Of a stretch of DNA of 64,000 nucleotides, positions 8,651 through 17,365 are shown one piece after another (positions within the stretch are counted from its first letter, which is position 1; each line of letters begins with the position of its first letter). The stretch spans positions 1-64,000 of the forward strand of contig NZ_JBEPIJ010000015.1 in NCBI RefSeq assembly GCF_040327995.1, read 5' to 3'. The DNA comes from Solimonas thermocellulolyticum (GTDB taxonomy: Bacteria > Pseudomonadota > Gammaproteobacteria > Nevskiales > Nevskiaceae). The position numbers were made by a program, and so were the translations under genes. The notes beneath the pieces are model-generated. The model did not search any database and was not told the origin of the DNA. It saw only the letters and a program-made list of their open reading frames with translations.

Positions 8651-11600
8651 TCAGCGCTCGATCGTGTACAGCAGATCGCCGCCGGACTCGACGCCGGTTT
8701 CGGTGGCGAGCTTGAAGCCGCGGCCGATGTCGTAGAGCAGGCGGAACGACTGGCCCGGCTGGAACAGGCCGACGCCGTAGCTGATGAACAGCTTCGGCGA
8801 CAGGTACTTGCCGACGGTGAGCTGCGCCTGCTCGCTGCGCTCGCCGGGCTTGGCGCCGAGCGTGACCTCGTCCAGGCCGATGCGGCTGCCGAAGCGTTGC
8901 GCAAGCCACTCGCCGCCGGCGAGGCCCAAGCCGAGCGCGGCATCGGCGACCAGGCCGCGGTCCGAAGCGCTGCCGGCGCCGTCGAGCGAGCGGCCGAGCA
9001 CCAGCCACGACAACTGCTGTTCCTGCGGCATCGCCGGCGTCGAGAACAGGCTGAACTGCGGCTTGTCGAGGGTGCCACGCACGAGCACGCCGACGATGAT
9101 GTCCTCGCGCGGCTCGCGCGTCGCGCGCAGCTCGACCGCGGGCTGGGTCAGCGCGCCGCCGGTGAACAGCAGCTTGCCGGTTTCCACATCGAGTTCCTGG
9201 CCGTAGGCCTCGTAGCGGCCGTCGATCAGGCGCAGCTCGCCGCGCGCGCTCGTCGGCACGCCGGGTCGCTCGATCACGCGCACCGCGCCGATGAGTCGCG
9301 TCGTCAGGCCGAAGCCGTCGAAGCGCACCGCCTCGCCCAAGCGCAGGCGCACGTCGGCGTGGATGCCGAGCGCGCCGTCGCCGCTGGCCGCGTCGCCACG
9401 GCGCACGATCATCTGGTCGGTGCTCGGACCGACGCCGCCACCGATGCGCTTGGGCGTAATCTCGGCGCGCGGCACGTCGATGACGCCACTCACGTGCAAC
9501 TCGCCATCTGCGAGCTCGACGCGCAGATCCGGCGTGATGCGCACCTGGGCTTCGGGCGTGCGCAGCGCAAGAAAGTCCTCGCCGTGGACGCGCAACCGTA
9601 GGCCCAGCGGCTCTCGCCAGGGGTTGAGTTCGCCGTCGACGCGCAGCGCACCCTCACCCGAGCGCGCGTGCGCATCCACCTGCAGCACGCCATCGCTGCT
9701 GCCGGTCAACGAGGCCTCGATGTCGTCGAGACGGATGCCCGGCGTGCGCAGGCGCAGCGAAGCCTCGCTCAGACCGACGCGGCCGTCGAAGCGCGGCGCG
9801 GCGAGGGTCCCTTGCGCGCGGACCTCGCCCGTGAGGCGGCCACGGGTGTCCTGCAATTCGACGTTGAGTAGCTGCAGCCAGCTCAGCTCGGGCACGTCGA
9901 GGCGCAGCTCGCCGGTCAGCGCACGCGCGAGCAAGTCCTCGCCCGGCGCGAGCCGGCCGCTCGCAGCGAGCCCGCCGCGCTCCAGCGGCAGCTCGGCGGT
10001 CAGCAAAAGGGCGCGGCCGTCCTCGATCACGCGCAGATGGCCCGGCAACAGCGTCAGCGGCGGCAGCCCGGCGCGGGCGAGGCGCAAGCGGCTGGTTCCG
10101 AGATCAAGGCGCAGATCGTCGAGGCCGCTTTCGCCCAGATCGACATAGCCTCGGCCCTCGATCAGGCCCTGCGCCTTGAGACCGCCGAGCCAGGGTTCGA
10201 GCATCGCCAGTTCCAGGCGCTCCAGGCGCAAAGCGATGCGGCGTGCGCCGTCGACAGGGCGCAGCGCCGCGCACAGCCGCGCGGCATCGGCGGTGAGGCA
10301 CGCCGGTTCGAGCTCGACCCGACCGGGCCGCAGGCGCAGCGCCGCCGGCGCTTCGAGAACCAGCGGCGCGAACTCGGCAAGCTCGATCCGCGTCTCGTCG
10401 ATGCGGCCGGCCCAGTCGCGCGCCTGCAGATCCAGTGCACCCGCGAGCGCTGCCGTGACCTTGCCCTGCGGCAACACCGCAGCAAGGCTCAGCCGATGAT
10501 CCGCGAGCGTGCCGCGCAGATCGATCTCGGCACTGTCGATCGGCGTGCCCACCGACAGCTTGCGCAGGCTCGCGTCGAGCTCTAGACGCTGCGCCGGATC
10601 GAGGTCGAAGCGAATCTGCACCTGCTCGCCGCCGTAGTCGCCGTAGGTGAGCTGCTCGGCGTCGATGCGGCCGGACAGCCGCGGCCGGGCCAGCGGCCCG
10701 TCGGCGCGCAGGCGTGCGCTCACGCGGCCTGAGAGTTCCGGCAGCAGCGCAGAGAGCTCCGCGGCGTCGATCTGCACCTGTGCGGAGAGCGTCGGCAGCA
10801 CCTGTCCGGCCCCGCGCACATGGTTGTTGCCGGCGCGTGCCTCGAAGCGCTCGAGCGTCAGCACCTCGCCGCGCCAGTGGCCGGTGGCATCGACATCGGC
10901 GACGTGCCCTTGCAGGCGCGAATCATCGAGGTTCAACTCGAAGCGCAGATCCGGCGCGGCGCCGGCAAGCCTGGCCTGCACGCGGAACCCGCCCTGCACC
11001 CAACCTTCGAGCTGCGGCAGGTAGTGCTGCGGATCGAGCGCCTCGACGCGCCCCTGCGCATCGAGCTGCAGGCCGTCGTATTGCAGCTTTGCACGCGCGT
11101 CGATGCGGCCGTGACCGCTGTCGATACGCGCGGACGTGAGCGTCAATGCGGCCAGCGAACCGTGGCCGTCGGCAACGATCTGCAGCGTCTCGCCGGCCGC
11201 CTGCAGCCTGCCATCGAGCGCAAAGCGCCAGTCATCGGGCAGGCCCTGCCAGTGCAGGCTGCCATGCTCGCTCGCAAGCTGCACCTCGCCCTGCGGCGGC
11301 CAGCGCAGTGCCGACCAGCGCAGCCGCAGATCGGACGCCGCGTCGTAGCCGTAGCGCCCCTCGATCTGGGCATCGACGAAACCGGCGACGCTCAGCGCCT
11401 CGATCTCGACGGCGTCCGCCCGCAGCCGCACGCTGCCGGCGAGCGTCAGCGCGCCGACCCACGGCGTGCTCGCCTGCAGCGTGTGCAGCCGCACGCGCTC
11501 GCCCAGCCAATCGGCCTGCAGGACGACCGCATCGAAGCGCAGCGGCTCGGCCTCGGGCAGACTCACCTCGACCTGGTTCACGCGCAGCGCGCCGAGGACC

Positions 11601-12007
11601 AGGTCCACCGGCAGCCGCGTCAGCGCATCGCCGGAAGGTTCGGTCGGCGCTGCCGGCTCGCGCGGCTTGACGACGACGCGCAGGCGTTCGGCCTGCAGCG
11701 CCGAGATCGCGACGCGTGCACGCAGCGCCTGCAACGGCGACCAGTCCACGGACAGCGCGTCGAGCTCGACGACGACGAAGTCGTCCTCGTAGACCAGGCG
11801 CTCGGCGTGCAGAGGTCCCCACAGCCGGCCACCGACGTTCTCGGCGCGGATCATGCCGAGCCGCGCTTGGAGTTCGCGCAGCGCGAGCTGAGCGCCGGCC
11901 TCGGTGAACAGCAGGAACACCAGCGCGCCGGCGACCAGCGTGAGCAGCAGTCCGCTGGCGTCGCGCAGCACGCGCAGCAGCATCCGCGTGATCGACGCCG
12001 CGCTCAC
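8651..12007 (-). CDS. tamB: Translocation and assembly module protein TamB
   Basis: A 1118-residue inner-membrane-anchored protein. Residues about 12-36 form one membrane segment, followed by a long series of beta-rich AsmA/DUF490-type repeats that should form a hydrophobic groove across the periplasm. The C-terminal DUF490 domain ends with the LLYTIER beta signal. TamB works with TamA in outer-membrane protein insertion and, in newer work, in phospholipid transport to the outer membrane. It starts with GTG overlapping the tamA stop by four bases. It is shorter than the E. coli protein (about 1259) but has both ends. Confidence 0.93.
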   Translation of the reverse strand: MSAASITRMLLRVLRDASGLLLTLVAGALVFLLFTEAGAQLALRELQARLGMIRAENVGGRLWGPLHAERLVYEDDFVVVELDALSVDWSPLQALRARVAISALQAERLRVVVKPREPAAPTEPSGDALTRLPVDLVLGALRVNQVEVSLPEAEPLRFDAVVLQADWLGERVRLHTLQASTPWVGALTLAGSVRLRADAVEIEALSVAGFVDAQIEGRYGYDAASDLRLRWSALRWPPQGEVQLASEHGSLHWQGLPDDWRFALDGRLQAAGETLQIVADGHGSLAALTLTSARIDSGHGRIDARAKLQYDGLQLDAQGRVEALDPQHYLPQLEGWVQGGFRVQARLAGAAPDLRFELNLDDSRLQGHVADVDATGHWRGEVLTLERFEARAGNNHVRGAGQVLPTLSAQVQIDAAELSALLPELSGRVSARLRADGPLARPRLSGRIDAEQLTYGDYGGEQVQIRFDLDPAQRLELDASLRKLSVGTPIDSAEIDLRGTLADHRLSLAAVLPQGKVTAALAGALDLQARDWAGRIDETRIELAEFAPLVLEAPAALRLRPGRVELEPACLTADAARLCAALRPVDGARRIALRLERLELAMLEPWLGGLKAQGLIEGRGYVDLGESGLDDLRLDLGTSRLRLARAGLPPLTLLPGHLRVIEDGRALLLTAELPLERGGLAASGRLAPGEDLLARALTGELRLDVPELSWLQLLNVELQDTRGRLTGEVRAQGTLAAPRFDGRVGLSEASLRLRTPGIRLDDIEASLTGSSDGVLQVDAHARSGEGALRVDGELNPWREPLGLRLRVHGEDFLALRTPEAQVRITPDLRVELADGELHVSGVIDVPRAEITPKRIGGGVGPSTDQMIVRRGDAASGDGALGIHADVRLRLGEAVRFDGFGLTTRLIGAVRVIERPGVPTSARGELRLIDGRYEAYGQELDVETGKLLFTGGALTQPAVELRATREPREDIIVGVLVRGTLDKPQFSLFSTPAMPQEQQLSWLVLGRSLDGAGSASDRGLVADAALGLGLAGGEWLAQRFGSRIGLDEVTLGAKPGERSEQAQLTVGKYLSPKLFISYGVGLFQPGQSFRLLYDIGRGFKLATETGVESGGDLLYTIER

Positions 12008-13761
12008 AGGCCCACCCTCACGCCCAGATGCAGGCGCACGCCGCTGCCGCTGCCGCCGTCGCGATCATCGAGCGGATGGGCCAGATCCACCTGCACCGAG
12101 CCGACCGGCGCGCGGTAGCGCAGGCCGGCGCCGATACCCTGCAGCAGCTTGGGCGCCGGATCGTCGTCGGCACCGCCGAGGTCGTAGAACAGCGCCGCAC
12201 CCCAGTCGTTCCAGATGCGCGTTTCCACTTCGATGCTGTAGGTGTTCACGAACTTGCCGCCGATGACCGCGCCCTGCTCGTCGCGCGGACCGATGGATTG
12301 ATAGGCGTAGCCGCGCACCGACTGATCGCCGCCGGCGAAGAAGCGCTGCGACGCCGGTAGCTCGCCGAAGGCCTCGACCAGGTTGGCGCCGTACTCGGCG
12401 CGGCCGAGCAGGCGCGCGCGCTCGCCCAGCGGCAGCACGCCGCGCACGATCGCGCGCGAGCTGACGAAGCTGGTCGGCGAGAGCACGTCGCGCACTGCGC
12501 CGTGCACGTCGACGAACAGCGACCAGCCGCGCCGGGTGTAGATCGGATCGTCGAGTTCGTTGCGCGTCAGCGCGACGCCCGGTGTCAGCAGGTCGGCGCG
12601 CTGTCGCGTCGAACCCAGTTCCGATTCTTCGTGCGTGAACCCGATGTAGAGCTTGCGCTGCCAGTCTCCGGGGGTGCGCGACAGACTCAGCTCGGTCCCC
12701 CACTTCTGGCTTTCGCCGTCTTCCAGACGCTCGGTCGTCAACTCGGCGGCGAGCGCCAGCGTCTCGCCGATCACGCTACCGACCGGGATGCGGTACTCGC
12801 CGCGCGCGGTGTTTTTGACCTCGGACAGCCGTGTTTCGAGCTTGCCGGTGTGGCCGCGCCGATTGAAGCGGCGCACCTCAGCGCCGGCGCCGATGCGCGC
12901 GCCGGTATCGGTGCCGTAGCCGACGCCGAAGTTGTACAGCGTGCGCGCGCGTGGCGTCGTGCGGATTACGATCGGCACCACGCCGTCCTCCGCGGATTCG
13001 CGCTGCGGCAGGATTTCGAGGCTGGCGAAGTAGCCGAGATCGCTGAGCGCGAACTGGGTGTCGAGCAGTTTCTGCGGGTCATAGACCGCGCCGGGCTCGA
13101 TGGTGACGTAACGCTCGACGACGTCCGCATCGAGCACCTCCTGCTCGATGCTGACGGCGCCGAAGCGGTAGCGCCGGCCGGTGTCGAAGTGCAGGAGGAT
13201 CCGGGCGAGATTCTCGTCCGCGAGCACGCGCATCTGTGCGCGCGTGAAGCGCGCATCGAGATAGCCGCGCGCATAGGCGGCGCTCGACAAGGCCTTCTTG
13301 GCGTCGTCGTAGCGCGTGTGCCGTAGCGGTTCGCCGGCACGCAGGCGCTGCAGAATCGCCTCGCGCTGCGGCTGCAGCTCGGCGCTGCCCTCGCCGTCGA
13401 TGCGCAGCTCGACGCTGTCGATCACCGTACGCGGCCCAGGATCGACGCGGTAGCGCGCCCGCCACTCGGGCGCCTCGCCCTGCAGGCGGCCGTCGATCAC
13501 CGGGTTGTAGTAGCCGTAGGGTTGCAGCGCGACGCGGATGTCCTCGAACGCCTGACGGTGCAAGGCCTCGACCAGGGCCACGTCGAGATCCTCGCGCTTG
13601 GCGTCGGCACGGATGCCCAGGCGCTGATTGACATTGGTCAGAAGCTCGCCGTCGAGGCCGCTGACGCGCACGTCGATGTCGGCATGCGCCGCCGCGCTCG
13701 CCAGCAGCAGCGCGGCGAGCCCCAGACGGCCGGGGAGATGCCCGGGATGCGACCTGGCCAC
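12004..13761 (-). CDS. tamA: Translocation and assembly module subunit TamA (Omp85 family)
   Basis: A 585-residue outer-membrane protein. The GTG start gives a signal peptide ending A-A-A-H-A-D. About three POTRA domains follow (residues 25-270), then a 16-strand Omp85 barrel. The barrel contains GVGYGTDTGARIGAG and the lid-loop motif VRGYAYQSIGP, the equivalent of the VRGY/F signature, and ends in a terminal beta strand. The partner tamB overlaps its stop codon. It lies six bases after the small GST-like frame, so the whole run is likely one transcript. Confidence 0.95.
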   Translation of the reverse strand: MARSHPGHLPGRLGLAALLLASAAAHADIDVRVSGLDGELLTNVNQRLGIRADAKREDLDVALVEALHRQAFEDIRVALQPYGYYNPVIDGRLQGEAPEWRARYRVDPGPRTVIDSVELRIDGEGSAELQPQREAILQRLRAGEPLRHTRYDDAKKALSSAAYARGYLDARFTRAQMRVLADENLARILLHFDTGRRYRFGAVSIEQEVLDADVVERYVTIEPGAVYDPQKLLDTQFALSDLGYFASLEILPQRESAEDGVVPIVIRTTPRARTLYNFGVGYGTDTGARIGAGAEVRRFNRRGHTGKLETRLSEVKNTARGEYRIPVGSVIGETLALAAELTTERLEDGESQKWGTELSLSRTPGDWQRKLYIGFTHEESELGSTRQRADLLTPGVALTRNELDDPIYTRRGWSLFVDVHGAVRDVLSPTSFVSSRAIVRGVLPLGERARLLGRAEYGANLVEAFGELPASQRFFAGGDQSVRGYAYQSIGPRDEQGAVIGGKFVNTYSIEVETRIWNDWGAALFYDLGGADDDPAPKLLQGIGAGLRYRAPVGSVQVDLAHPLDDRDGGSGSGVRLHLGVRVGL

Positions 13762-13767
13762 GAGCGG

Positions 13768-14007
13768 CTACACCGGCAGCTCGAGGCGGCGCCGATGCAC
13801 CGCAAAGATGCGCCGCACCCAGGCCGTGCCCGGATGCGCCTGCCAACGGCGCAGCCATTGGCGCAGGCCGCGCGGTTGCGCCGCGAGGAACCGCAGCGGG
13901 AACTCGGGCGGCAGCATGTGGCCGTGGTAGTCGAGCCGCTTGTGATCCAGCGTCCAGCGCACGATTTGCGGATACATCGGGAAGCTGAGCTGCCACAGCG
14001 CGCTCAT
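13768..14007 (-). pseudogene. Truncated glutathione S-transferase-like ORF
   Basis: A 79-residue open frame whose first ~32 residues match the start of a GST thioredoxin fold (LWQL, then VRWTLDHKRLDY in the helix-1 position). Its last ~30 residues match a GST C-terminal helix (HPGTAWVRRIFAVHRR). The roughly 150 residues normally between them are missing, so it looks like an in-frame internal deletion. It starts with ATGA overlapping the TraB/GumN stop and ends six bases before tamA, so it is probably still translated as part of the operon. It may now serve only for coupling. The GST origin is inferred from pattern; a small unrelated protein is possible. Confidence 0.55.
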
Positions 14008-14885
14008 CGCGACACCCCGGCGCGCAGCTCGAAGCCGCGCTCGCGCAGCCCGGCGACGAGGCCGTCGGAACCAACCAAGTGCGCGGCGCCGACCACGACC
14101 AGGGTCGGCGTGCCGTCGCGCAGCCAGCCTTCGAGCGGTTCCAACCAGGCCGCGTTGCGCTCGGCCAGCAGGCGCGCGTAGACCAGCGGATGCTCGCGGC
14201 GCAAGCGTTCGACCTGCGCGTGCAGATGGGCTACATCGCCCTTGCGCCAGGCCTCGAGCAGCGCCCGCGGACTGAGCGCGGGGTCATCGACCCCGTCGAG
14301 CGCCGCGACGAGAAAATCGACGCCGAGCCGATCCGGCATTTGCGTGAACAGCGCGACCTGCTGTTCCAAGGCTTCGAGCCAGACCACGGCCCTGCCGTCG
14401 GCACGCGCGCGTGCGTGGAAGTGCTGGTCGATGCCCAGGTCGGGCAGGAAGCCGGCGCGCTGATAGGCGCCGAGTTCCAGCGTCAGTGCGCACAGCCAGG
14501 CGCGCAGCGCATCGCACAGCGTCGCCTGCAGCGACTGGCGTTCGAGGCGGCTGCGCAGCCGCGCGTGCAAGGCGGCCGGGATCTCGCCGGCGATGCCGTC
14601 CGCGCTGGTGGCGCTGCCGGCGGCGAGCATCTGCGCCTGCACCGCCGGCGACGACAGGGCCGCGAGGTCGCTTTCCAGCACCAGACGCCGGCTCGCCGCG
14701 TAGGCGCGTTCGAGGCCCGCGGGCAGCGGATGCGCCGACGGCGGCAGCAGGTGGATCGAGCCGACCAGATGGTGCGTCACCGGCGCACCGGCGACACGGA
14801 CCTGCCAGGCGAACGGTGCCGGACTCTGTGCCTGCGCGGCGTACGATCCGCACAGCGCGAGCAGCGCCCACGCGGCTCGCCTCAT
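14004..14885 (-). CDS. TraB/GumN family protein
   Basis: A 293-residue predicted periplasmic protein. The start at 14885 gives a signal peptide ending A-Q-A-Q-S. Hallmarks of the TraB/GumN family are the N-terminal HHLVGSIHLLPP and the C-terminal VVVGAAHLVGSDG, whose paired His/Glu-type motifs resemble the TIKI metalloprotease clan. A specific substrate is not known. The start overlaps the ttcA stop by four bases and the stop overlaps the GST-like frame, so it is translationally coupled on both sides. Confidence 0.85.
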   Translation of the reverse strand: MRRAAWALLALCGSYAAQAQSPAPFAWQVRVAGAPVTHHLVGSIHLLPPSAHPLPAGLERAYAASRRLVLESDLAALSSPAVQAQMLAAGSATSADGIAGEIPAALHARLRSRLERQSLQATLCDALRAWLCALTLELGAYQRAGFLPDLGIDQHFHARARADGRAVVWLEALEQQVALFTQMPDRLGVDFLVAALDGVDDPALSPRALLEAWRKGDVAHLHAQVERLRREHPLVYARLLAERNAAWLEPLEGWLRDGTPTLVVVGAAHLVGSDGLVAGLRERGFELRAGVSR

Positions 14886-15769
14886 GCGGATGCGTCCGGC
14901 ATCAGCCAGTCGCGGGCCTCGCGGCGGTCGCCGCCGAGCGTCGCGAAGTCGAACAGCCGCGGATCGGCGAGCTGCGACGGCGCGACGTTGGTCAAGGCGG
15001 AGAAGACCTGTTCGATACGTGCGGGATGCTCGCGCTCCCACTCGTCCATCATCCGCCGCACCTGCTTGCGCTGCAGATTCTCCTGCGAGCCGCATAGATT
15101 GCACGGGATGATGGGAAAGCCCTTTTGCTCCGCGAATGCGGCGATGTCGCGCTCGCGGCAGTAGGCCAGCGGGCGGATGACGATGTTGTCGCCGTCGTCG
15201 GACTGAAGCTTCGGCGGCATCGCCGCGAGCTTGCCGCCGTGGAACAGATTGAGAAAGAACGTGGCGACGATGTCGTCCTTGTGATGACCGAGCGCGATCT
15301 TGGTGTAGCCGTGCTCGCGCGCAAAGGCGTAGAGCGCGCCGCGACGCAGCCGCGAGCACAGGCCGCAGGTGGTCTTGCCTTGCGGAATCACGCGCTTGAC
15401 CACCGAGTAGGTGTCCTGCTCGATGATGTGGAAGGGCACGCCGCGTGCGCGCAGGTAATCCGGCAGCACGTGCGCGGGAAAGCCCGGCTGCTTCTGGTCG
15501 AGATTCACCGCCAAGAGCTCGAACTTCACCGGCGCCTTGGCCTGCAATTGCAGCAACAGTTCGAGCATCGTGTAGCTGTCCTTGCCACCGGACAGGCACA
15601 CCATCACCCGATCGCCGTCGACGATCATGTTGTAGTCCATGATCGCCTGGCCGACCTGTCGGCGCAGGCGCTTGGCCAGCTTGTTGGACTCGACGCGCGC
15701 GCGCGCGCCGCTGCTGCGCGGCGCGCGCGGCAACCCATGAATCGGCACTTCGACAGCGGAGACGGACAT
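14882..15769 (-). CDS. ttcA: tRNA 2-thiocytidine(32) synthetase TtcA
   Basis: A 295-residue ATP- and Fe-S-dependent enzyme that thiolates cytidine 32 of certain tRNAs. It has the PP-loop motif CLSGGKDSYTML and the two cysteine pairs CGLCSRLRRG and CNLCGSQ that hold the iron-sulfur cluster. The YCRERDIAAFAEQKGFPIIP segment is typical. I start it at 15769: the frame stays open upstream to 15943, but those residues overlap the M20 peptidase and do not match the family. Confidence 0.95.
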   Translation of the reverse strand: MSVSAVEVPIHGLPRAPRSSGARARVESNKLAKRLRRQVGQAIMDYNMIVDGDRVMVCLSGGKDSYTMLELLLQLQAKAPVKFELLAVNLDQKQPGFPAHVLPDYLRARGVPFHIIEQDTYSVVKRVIPQGKTTCGLCSRLRRGALYAFAREHGYTKIALGHHKDDIVATFFLNLFHGGKLAAMPPKLQSDDGDNIVIRPLAYCRERDIAAFAEQKGFPIIPCNLCGSQENLQRKQVRRMMDEWEREHPARIEQVFSALTNVAPSQLADPRLFDFATLGGDRREARDWLMPDASA

Positions 15770-15851
15770 CGGCAACGACCGGTGAGACGACGGCCGGCAT
15801 TTTCGCATGACTGCCAACAGCGACCGAGCCTTGCGCGAGTCCGCGGCGCAC

Positions 15852-17321
15852 TCAGCCGTCATCGCCAACGTTCTGCAACAGCCGCACGTAGAAGCGCACC
15901 ATGTCGGCGTAGGCGCCGATGCCGATGCGCTCGTCCGTGCCATGGATGCGCGCGCCGTCGGCGAGCGTGTAAACGAAGGGCGAGAAGTAATAGGCCTGAT
16001 CGCGCAGGTCGGTGTAGTGACGGTTGTCGGTCGTCGCCAGGATGATGCCGCTCAACACCAGGGCTTCGGGGAAGACCTCGTTGACCGTGCGCGCGATCAG
16101 CGCGAACTCCGGCGCATCGGGATCGGACGGCGGCGGCGCCTCGTTGCCGAAACCCGCCTCGACCGACAGCTCGATCCGTTCATCTGCGATCACGCTGCGC
16201 ACATGCGCCTGCACGTCGGCGATCGACGTGCCCGGCAGCAGACGGTAGTTGACCAGTGCGTAGGCCTCGGTGGGAATGACGTTGTCCTTGACGCCGGCGT
16301 GCACCAGCGTGAACGCCTGCGTCGTGCGCGTCAGCGCCGCGGTCACCGGGCTGCGTCCCAGCTGGCGCAGCAGCAGCGGTGACAGCAGTTCGCGGTTGGC
16401 GATCGCAAGGCGCGCGCCGAACGGCAGCTCCGGCGCAAGGCGCACGAGCATGGCTTCGACCGGCGGCGTCAGCCGCGGAGGCGGCGGGCGCGCCGCCAGC
16501 CGCTCGATCGCCTGCGCGAGCCGCACGATGGCACTGTCCTCGGGCGGCATCGACGAATGCCCGCCCGGTGCGCGCGCCGTCAGGCGCAAGCTCACATAGC
16601 CCTTCTCGCCGGCCATGATCGCCGCGACCGGCTTGTCGATGCCGGGCACAACACCGCGGGTGATCGCGCTGCCCTCGTCGAGCGTGAACGCGAGCCGCAC
16701 ACCGCGATCGCGCAGCGTCTGGGCGATGCGCGCGGCGCCGTTCGCGCCGCCGATCTCCTCGTCGTGCCCGTAGGCGAAATAGATCGAGCGCGCCGGCGTG
16801 TAGCCCTGCGCCAGCAGGCGCTCCACGGCCTCGAGCTGCGCCAACAGGCTCGATTTGTCGTCGAGCGCGCCGCGGCCCCAGACGTAGCCGTCGGCGACGA
16901 CGCCGGCGAAGGCCGGATGGGTCCAGCGCGTCTCGCTGCCGGGCTCGACCGGCACCACATCCATGTGCGCCGCGAGCAGCGCCGGCTTGGCGGCATCCCC
17001 CTCGCCGCGCCAATGCAGCAGCAGGCTCCACGCACCGATGCGCTCGACATCGAGCCGCGCGAACGTCCGCGGAAAACGCTGCGCGAGCAGCGCGTGGAAT
17101 GCGGCGAACTCTGCATCGTCGATCGGCGCGTCCTGCGCGTGCGAGATCGTGCGGATGCGCAGCGCCTGCGCGAGTCCGTCCGCGAGCGCCACCTCGTCCA
17201 GCGGCAGACGCTCGACGGCGCTGGCCAGTGGCGGCTGTGGACGCAGCGCCAGCGTGCGCAAGACCATGCCGGCGCCCACAAACACGGCGATGGCGAGCAG
17301 GATCACGATCGGTCGGTACAT
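15852..17321 (-). CDS. M20 family metallopeptidase (PM20D1-like)
   Basis: A 489-residue zinc-dependent amidohydrolase with an N-terminal membrane anchor or uncleaved signal (about residues 5-25). Metal-site motifs are AAHMDVVPV, GRGALDDKSS and GHDEEIGG, with a C-terminal His in IHGTDERI. The dimerisation domain sits in the middle (GEKGYVSL through RLLPGT). Length and the early membrane segment match the carboxypeptidase PM20D1/Gly-X group, which cleaves N-acyl amino acids or dipeptides. The exact substrate cannot be read from sequence. It lies 82 bases upstream of ttcA and 44 bases after the RND operon. Confidence 0.88.
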   Translation of the reverse strand: MYRPIVILLAIAVFVGAGMVLRTLALRPQPPLASAVERLPLDEVALADGLAQALRIRTISHAQDAPIDDAEFAAFHALLAQRFPRTFARLDVERIGAWSLLLHWRGEGDAAKPALLAAHMDVVPVEPGSETRWTHPAFAGVVADGYVWGRGALDDKSSLLAQLEAVERLLAQGYTPARSIYFAYGHDEEIGGANGAARIAQTLRDRGVRLAFTLDEGSAITRGVVPGIDKPVAAIMAGEKGYVSLRLTARAPGGHSSMPPEDSAIVRLAQAIERLAARPPPPRLTPPVEAMLVRLAPELPFGARLAIANRELLSPLLLRQLGRSPVTAALTRTTQAFTLVHAGVKDNVIPTEAYALVNYRLLPGTSIADVQAHVRSVIADERIELSVEAGFGNEAPPPSDPDAPEFALIARTVNEVFPEALVLSGIILATTDNRHYTDLRDQAYYFSPFVYTLADGARIHGTDERIGIGAYADMVRFYVRLLQNVGDDG

Positions 17322-17365
17322 GGCGCTAGCCTAGCCCGAAACCGCGCGGCCAAAAGCGGTGTGAA

